A stretch of DNA of 10,070 nt from assembly GCA_947624665.1 (NCBI GenBank), contig CANQLK010000058.1, forward strand, positions 1 to 10,070, written 5' to 3'. The stretch comes from Candidatus Gastranaerophilales bacterium. GTDB taxonomy: Bacteria; Cyanobacteriota; Vampirovibrionia; Gastranaerophilales; Gastranaerophilaceae. The position numbers and the translations under genes were made by a program. Positions 6,171 to 10,070 of this stretch are shown piece by piece; position 1 is the first letter of the stretch; every line of letters begins with the position of its first letter. The notes beneath the pieces were generated by a model, which was given only the letters and a program-made list of their open reading frames with translations, was not told where the DNA came from and searched no databases.

Positions 6171-8198
6171 TTAAAAAGCTATTTTACTGAAATCGGCAAT
6201 TTTGTCGAATTTCTTTTTTATTGCATAAAGCATGTTAATTCTGTTTTGTTTAATATTTTCATCATTGTCCATGACAAGAACATCATCAAAGAATTTAGAA
6301 ATATAAGAAACAGTATTAAATAAAGCATTTTCAAGTTCTTTGTAAGAAAGATTTGTTTCATCAATATCTTTTACGGCATTCCATAAAAGCGTTTCAGCTT
6401 CATTTTTAAAGAGATTAACTTGAACAGACGAGAAATTTTTCTCATTTTTTATAAGTCTTATTATTCTGTTAATGCCTTCGTGGAACTGTGCATAGTTATT
6501 TTTCTTTATGATATCAGAAACAATATCTAATCTGATAATAAAATCATTTAAATCCGAAAGTACGTTTTTACCGCTGATACAAGCTTCCAAAACATCATGT
6601 TTGTATTTATCCGCCAACAGAATAGTAAGACGTTGTTCAAAAAATTCTTTAATATTTGAGAATAATTTTATTTTATCTTCAATCTGAACCGGTAATAAAT
6701 CTATGGCTTGCTTGATAAGTTCGATTAAATCGATTTTTAAATTTTTTAACAGGACGGTTTTTAAAACGCCGAGAGTAGCTCTTCTTACGCCAAGCGGGTC
6801 TTGAGAACCCGATATTTTTTTCCCGTCGGCAAACACGGTAACAACGGTGTCAATCTTATCCGCTATTCCGACAACCTGTCCTTCTATAGTGTCAGCAATT
6901 TCGGAATTCGCATTAATCGGGAAGTAATGTTCCATAATACCTTGTGAAACTTCTTTACTTTCACCGCTTCTAAGCGCATAATCAGCACCTATATATCCTT
7001 GAAGTTCCGTAAATTCAAATACAAGTTTTGTAACTAAATCCGCCTTGCAAAGCAGAGCCGTTCTTTCTATAGATTTTGATGAAATATTTAATTGTTTTTC
7101 AATAGACTTAGAAAGTTCAATAATTCTTTGCGTCTTATCAAAAACGCTTCCGAAGCCTTTTTGGAATGTAACACCTTTTAAATCTTCCAAATATTCGGAT
7201 AATGGTTTTTGAGTATCCTCTTTTACAAAGAATACGGCATCTTCCAACCTTGCTCTGACTACTCTTTCATTTCCTGCCTTGATATTATCAAAAGTGCTGC
7301 CTACATAGTTGCTTATGGTGATAAATTTATTAAGAAGTTTACCGTTTTTATAAAGCGGAAAATATCTTTGATGGACAGCCATAACGGTTACGGCAACTTT
7401 TTCGGGAATTTCAAGATATTTTTCTTCAAAAGAACAGATAACGGGAACCGGCCATTCCGTTATATATGTAATTTCGTCAAGCAAATCATCATCTATAACA
7501 ATATCGGCATTTATTTCTTTTGCCTTTTGCTGAGCGAGGGTTACAATAGTATTTTTACGTTCTTGAACATCTGCAATTACTTTTGCAGATTTTAAAACCT
7601 GTAAATATTCATCAGGATTATTAATTATAACTTCAGGTTCAGCGAAACGATGCCCCCGTGATATATTGCCTGCTTTTACATTTGCAATTTCAAGTTCAAC
7701 AATTTCATTATTAAATAAAGAAACAATCCATCTTATGGGACGTTGAAATTTAATATCCAAATCTGCCCAGCGCATAAAATGTGTACCTTTTAATTTCAGT
7801 ATAATTTCAGGTACTATATTTTTTAAAATATCTTTAGTATTTTTGCCTTTTTGTTCGATTTTTGCCCAAACATAATTATCCTGCTTAAAAAGTTTTTCGG
7901 GAGAAATATTATTTTTATTGGCAAACCCCAGTGCAGCCTTAGTCAGATTTCCGTTTTCATCGTAGGCAACAGAAATAATAGGGCCTTTAAGTGTTTTTTC
8001 CGTATCTTCCTGTTTCTCGGGCAGATTTTCAATAAGAACCGCAAGTCGTCTTGGAGTTGCGTATATTTTTATATCTCCAAATGATATTTCATTTTCTTTC
8101 AAGATTTTTGAAAATTCCGTTTTTAACTGTTCCATAGCTGACGGAATAAATTTATATGCCAGTTCTTCGGTTCCTATTTCAAGTAGATACTTATTCAT
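6171..8198 (-). CDS. glyS: Glycyl-tRNA synthetase beta subunit
   Basis: This is the beta subunit of the bacterial alpha2-beta2 glycyl-tRNA synthetase, which charges tRNA-Gly in the cytoplasm. The alpha subunit (glyQ) holds the aminoacylation site, and beta recognises the tRNA. Family signatures run in order: LLEIGTEEL (5-13), ATPRRLAVL (47-55), KGP (71-73), AALGFA (88-93), MRWADLDIKFQRPIRW (142-157), GHRF (182-185), VHQRYFP (275-281), CKADLVTKLVFEFTELQG (384-401), GIADKIDTVV (444-453), SGSQDPLGVRRATLGV (463-478) and a C-terminal anticodon-binding region ending NRINMLYAIKKKF and IADFS (652-671). At 675 residues it is close to the usual 680-700. AGAGGA just upstream of the ATG supports the start. 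glyQ is not adjacent: the upstream side is the repeat-rich spacer, so the subunits are encoded apart or glyQ lies elsewhere. Identification is secure. Confidence 0.97.
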   Translation of the reverse strand: MNKYLLEIGTEELAYKFIPSAMEQLKTEFSKILKENEISFGDIKIYATPRRLAVLIENLPEKQEDTEKTLKGPIISVAYDENGNLTKAALGFANKNNISPEKLFKQDNYVWAKIEQKGKNTKDILKNIVPEIILKLKGTHFMRWADLDIKFQRPIRWIVSLFNNEIVELEIANVKAGNISRGHRFAEPEVIINNPDEYLQVLKSAKVIADVQERKNTIVTLAQQKAKEINADIVIDDDLLDEITYITEWPVPVICSFEEKYLEIPEKVAVTVMAVHQRYFPLYKNGKLLNKFITISNYVGSTFDNIKAGNERVVRARLEDAVFFVKEDTQKPLSEYLEDLKGVTFQKGFGSVFDKTQRIIELSKSIEKQLNISSKSIERTALLCKADLVTKLVFEFTELQGYIGADYALRSGESKEVSQGIMEHYFPINANSEIADTIEGQVVGIADKIDTVVTVFADGKKISGSQDPLGVRRATLGVLKTVLLKNLKIDLIELIKQAIDLLPVQIEDKIKLFSNIKEFFEQRLTILLADKYKHDVLEACISGKNVLSDLNDFIIRLDIVSDIIKKNNYAQFHEGINRIIRLIKNEKNFSSVQVNLFKNEAETLLWNAVKDIDETNLSYKELENALFNTVSYISKFFDDVLVMDNDENIKQNRINMLYAIKKKFDKIADFSKIAF

Positions 8199-8226
8199 AA
8201 TATTCCTCTTAACTTTCGATATAAAA

Positions 8227-8232
8227 ATTATA
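8227..8232 (-). promoter_or_regulatory. Candidate -10 box for glyS
   Basis: ATTATA on the plus strand gives a perfect TATAAT on the minus strand. It predicts a start near 8220 and a 21-nt leader carrying the AGAGGA site. The -35 position is poor (TTTTAC at 8250-8255), so either an activator helps or transcription also enters from upstream. Confidence 0.4.
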
Positions 8233-8243
8233 ATTCAAACAGA

Positions 8244-8377
8244 AATTTAGTAAAATAGAAGCTCTGTATATGTTTTCCAATTTCTCATTTTTTTATTCGT
8301 AATTCGAAGCGGACGTAATTAAAATAATAAAAAAGAGAAATTGTCTAACGGATACTTCGCTTCTACTTTACTAAATT
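8244..8377. repeat. Long imperfect palindrome upstream of glyS
   Basis: Outer arms 8244-8262 and 8359-8377 match in 18 of 19 bases (AATTTAGTAAAATAGAAGC against GCTTCTACTTTACTAAATT). Inner arms 8278-8297 and about 8325-8343 share CAATTTCTC followed by a T/A run, with small gaps. The 15-16 bases between the outer and inner arms on each side are partly complementary as well. A 26-base loop at about 8299-8324 remains. It could extrude as a cruciform or fold as a long RNA hairpin. Confidence 0.7.
8258..8298 (+). repeat. 41-bp direct repeat, copy A
   Basis: This is identical to copy B at 8457-8497 except for one T/C difference (8265 against 8464). It begins GAAGCTCTGTATATG and ends in TTTATTC. It also forms much of the left side of the 134-bp palindrome. 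Confidence 0.9.
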
Positions 8378-8385
8378 CAACCAAA

Positions 8386-8428
8386 GGCTTCGTAACTCCC
8401 GATTTCATCGGTTCAAACAGACGAAGCC
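8386..8428 (-). repeat. Nested hairpin between the NTF2-like gene and glyS
   Basis: GGCTTCGT (8386-8393) pairs with ACGAAGCC (8421-8428), and inside it CCGAT (8399-8403) pairs with ATCGG (8407-8411). On the minus strand the outer stem is followed by TTTGGTT, so it might end transcription from the NTF2-like gene, though the T run is short. GCTTCGTAA at 8387-8395 is also complementary to TTACGAAGC at 8453-8461, which allows an alternative fold. Confidence 0.5.
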
Positions 8429-8456
8429 CTGATGTTGTTTCATTAAGTAAACTTAC

Positions 8457-8497
8457 GAAGCTCCGTATATGTTTTCCAATTTCTCATTTTTTTATTC
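8457..8497 (+). repeat. 41-bp direct repeat, copy B
   Basis: This is the second copy of the repeat at 8258-8298, 40 of 41 bases identical, offset by 199 bp. It lies just after the end of the NTF2-like gene. Flanking sequence outside the 41 bp does not match copy A, so this is not a simple tandem duplication of the whole interval. Confidence 0.9.
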
Positions 8498-8512
8498 TTC
8501 AATAATTTTGAA

Positions 8513-8896
8513 TTACTTGTTTAAATCTTGCAGTGTGTCATAAACTTTTGAAACTATTTTCCAAGTTCCATTGATTTTATTCATGATAAGGAAATCGGTA
8601 AATTTATATCCATGCCAGTTATCTTCAATTACTCTTACGGTTGCGATTGTTTTTTCCAAGGCAATAACGTCAACTCTGGCGGTATAGTTGTCATCACAAG
8701 CGCCAAAAGAATCGATGGTATTGTAAAATTCTTCAATTGAGCCTGATTGATAAACTTTTTCATTCAACTGACCGAAAAAGCAGGCTTTTTCATAGAAATA
8801 AGGTTTTACAATAGCGCTGTTACCGTTTTTTACGGCTTCAATAAATTTTCTTGCAATGTTTTCAACGGTATTATATTCTTTGATATCTTCTCTCAT
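8513..8896 (-). CDS. Small NTF2/SnoaL-like (lumazine-binding-2-type) protein (127 aa)
   Basis: This is probably a cone-shaped alpha+beta protein of the NTF2-like superfamily. It fits in length and layout: an N-terminal helix (VENIARKFIEAVKNGNSAIVKPYFYEK; the pattern is a helix, then 'G(D/N)SA.. KP.F'), then YQSGSIEEFYNTID, then paired strands ARVDVIALEKTIATVRVIEDNW, FTDFLIMNKINGTWKIVSKVYD. Members of this group are often uncharacterised or bind small ligands, and some are enzymes; no catalytic set is clear here. No signal peptide is present. AAGGAG lies six bases before the ATG. The gene follows the FAD-protein gene by 24 bp on the same strand and is probably co-transcribed with it. A link in function is possible but is only inferred from position. 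Confidence 0.75.
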   Translation of the reverse strand: MREDIKEYNTVENIARKFIEAVKNGNSAIVKPYFYEKACFFGQLNEKVYQSGSIEEFYNTIDSFGACDDNYTARVDVIALEKTIATVRVIEDNWHGYKFTDFLIMNKINGTWKIVSKVYDTLQDLNK

Positions 8897-8920
8897 AGGT
8901 TCTCCTTTTTTGTAATGCTT

Positions 8921-10070
8921 TTAATTTAATATTTCCGCTAAATTTTCAGATTGTTTAATAACGGCGTCCATATTAAGGTATTCAAATGAACCAAATCTTC
9001 CGTTCAAATATATTCCTTGTTTCGAGAAATAATCCTTAATTGTGTCCATATTTTTTCGATGATTTAGGTCATAGATAACATAGGCATATTCAAACCGTTT
9101 GATATCGGTGAAGTTCACGTCTTCTTTTGAATTTATGAACCCGATTTTTTCAAGTCCGTCAATAAAATCACTAATCAATTCATTATCTGATTTTTTATCA
9201 GTGAGGTCATTTTTTCTGAAAGTAATTTCCGCAAGGTAAGTTGTACTGTCTTTCAGGTGATAGTTTCCGCCCATAAAATCAAGTTTATTAATTCTATGGA
9301 ATTTAACATTTTTATCAGCGATAGTGAACGTGTAATTATTGCCTGCGAGGTCGTTTTTTACGTTAATAATGCACACTGCTATTGAATTGTATTTGAGGTT
9401 ATCAGCGCAAGATAAAATTTCGGAAGGTTTTGAACCATCTTTATATATGTGAACGAGTTCGTTAACGGGGATGGTAGAAATGATTTTATCAGCCGAGAAT
9501 ATTCCGTTTGTTGTCAGCACCTTAAATCCTGAGGAGGTTTTTTCAACCTCTTTAACATTTGTATTTGTGTAGATTTTAATTTTTGAATTTAGTTTAGATT
9601 TTAGTGCTTCAATAATAGCTTGAGTGCCGCCTTTTTTAGGATAGGTAAAATACAGTTGATGCAGATAGCCTTCAACTGTTTCACCTTGAGCGCTTCTTAA
9701 AATGTCTTCTTTAGGTGGTTTTGGTATTCTTTCAACCATTTGAGTATCCATAAAGCAGGGGTCAAACTTCCATATTTTTTCGTTATAAGGGCGCAGATAC
9801 AAATTTGTAATACCTTCGCCGAATGTCTTAAGGAAGAATTGAAGCATATTTGAAGCCTGATAATTTTCAAAAGGATTGTGGATAAAAGAATTTACACAAT
9901 ACTTTGTATCATCTTCGGGCAGTGCTGATAAATCATTTTCAAACGGATAATTAACAAATCTTTTTTTATGAATAATTTTATTTGAGCGTCTATGTTTTTC
10001 GTTATTTTCACCTAAGAGATTATTCATAAAATCCAGAATTTTTTTATCTTTAGAGAATATAATATGCGGC
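8921..10070 (-). CDS. FAD-dependent amine-oxidase/UDP-galactopyranose-mutase-like protein, 5' end outside the window
   Basis: This is the C-terminal part (about 382 codons visible) of a flavoprotein related to protoporphyrinogen oxidase-like or UDP-galactopyranose-mutase-like enzymes, which often occur in surface-polysaccharide loci. The frame stays open through the window edge: the residues before the ATG at 10027 read PHIIFSKDKKILDF, which continue the family pattern 'HI.FS.D..vLdfm'. That Met is therefore internal, and the N-terminal GxGxxG FAD site lies beyond the edge. Further signs are NKIIHKKRFVNYPFEN, KGGTQAIIEAL before a strand-rich NVKEVEKTSSGFKV segment, ADKIISTIPVNELV, and the C-terminal FAD-contact motif LNGRFGSFEYLNMDAVI. 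The substrate cannot be read from the sequence. The NTF2-like gene follows after 24 bp. Confidence 0.8.
   Translation of the reverse strand, partial: PHIIFSKDKKILDFMNNLLGENNEKHRRSNKIIHKKRFVNYPFENDLSALPEDDTKYCVNSFIHNPFENYQASNMLQFFLKTFGEGITNLYLRPYNEKIWKFDPCFMDTQMVERIPKPPKEDILRSAQGETVEGYLHQLYFTYPKKGGTQAIIEALKSKLNSKIKIYTNTNVKEVEKTSSGFKVLTTNGIFSADKIISTIPVNELVHIYKDGSKPSEILSCADNLKYNSIAVCIINVKNDLAGNNYTFTIADKNVKFHRINKLDFMGGNYHLKDSTTYLAEITFRKNDLTDKKSDNELISDFIDGLEKIGFINSKEDVNFTDIKRFEYAYVIYDLNHRKNMDTIKDYFSKQGIYLNGRFGSFEYLNMDAVIKQSENLAEILN

Larger units (their letters stand above)
8199..8512. other. 314-bp spacer with no convincing gene but dense repeats
   Basis: This stretch separates the NTF2-like gene from glyS. 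It contains two 41-bp direct repeats, a 134-bp imperfect palindrome, a GC-richer hairpin and a probable glyS -10 box. The motif GAAGC or its complement GCTTC recurs at least six times (near 8258, 8305, 8359, 8387, 8423 and 8457). I find no tRNA, T-box leader or credible protein gene in it. Confidence 0.75.

Noticed and set aside
7209..8084. Plus-strand open frames opposite glyS
   Set aside because: They lie antisense to a firmly identified gene, are Phe/Ile-rich as expected for the complement of Lys/Glu-rich coding DNA, and match no family I know.
8199..8300. T-box or glycine riboswitch leader for glyS
   Set aside because: No T-box sequence, specifier loop or glycine-aptamer core is recognisable, and the best -10 box leaves only a 21-nt leader.
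8258..8497. CRISPR array
   Set aside because: There are only two repeat copies, 158 bp apart, with no regular short spacers and no cas gene nearby.
8258..8497. Tiny minus-strand frames beginning MRNWKTYTEL inside each 41-bp repeat
   Set aside because: Each ends after 13-14 codons, at unrelated sequence outside the repeat, and has no clear ribosome site. They arise because the repeats themselves are identical.

Overview
The window is AT-rich DNA, dense with genes, from an anaerobe-like bacterium. It carries seven protein genes: five on the minus strand and two on the plus strand. Three observations suggest a Gram-negative-type, cyanobacteria-related gut lineage (Melainabacteria / Gastranaerophilales): the very low G+C codon choice with AGA as the dominant arginine codon, an SLH-domain surface protein followed by a glycine-zipper segment, and a stand-alone glycyl-tRNA synthetase beta subunit. 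This placement is an inference from style and gene content; no marker here proves it.

Layout. Positions 1-60 hold a perfect 19-bp palindrome. Next, on the minus strand, comes a 391-residue calpain/papain-fold cysteine protease-like protein with a visible Cys/His/Asn triad and no signal peptide. A bidirectional hairpin terminator at 1362-1397 separates it from a secreted TPR-repeat protein (minus, best start at 3291). A 180-bp divergent promoter region lies between that gene and a plus-strand surface protein with three SLH domains. The SLH gene ends at a textbook terminator (4841-4872). A -35/-10 pair abuts this terminator directly and places the predicted transcription start of the next gene, a cytoplasmic HEAT-like repeat protein, on its own ATG, so that mRNA may be leaderless. 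That gene converges on glyS (minus, 6171-8198).

Upstream of glyS, 8199-8512 is the one long stretch without a credible gene, and it is highly structured. It holds two 41-bp direct repeats (40/41 identical, 199 bp apart), a ~134-bp imperfect palindrome, and further hairpins built on a recurring GAAGC/GCTTC core. Beyond it lies a minus-strand pair: the C-terminal part of an FAD-dependent amine-oxidase-type protein (its 5' end is outside the window), followed 24 bp later by a small NTF2/SnoaL-like protein.

How the genes relate. The SLH protein and the TPR protein are divergently transcribed envelope or periplasmic proteins and may share control through their common spacer. The FAD protein and the NTF2-like protein probably form the end of an operon that continues past the right edge. 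glyS is housekeeping. I see no complete defence or mobile system. The most unexplained items are the repeat cluster upstream of glyS, the calpain-like protease, and the possible leaderless promoter.
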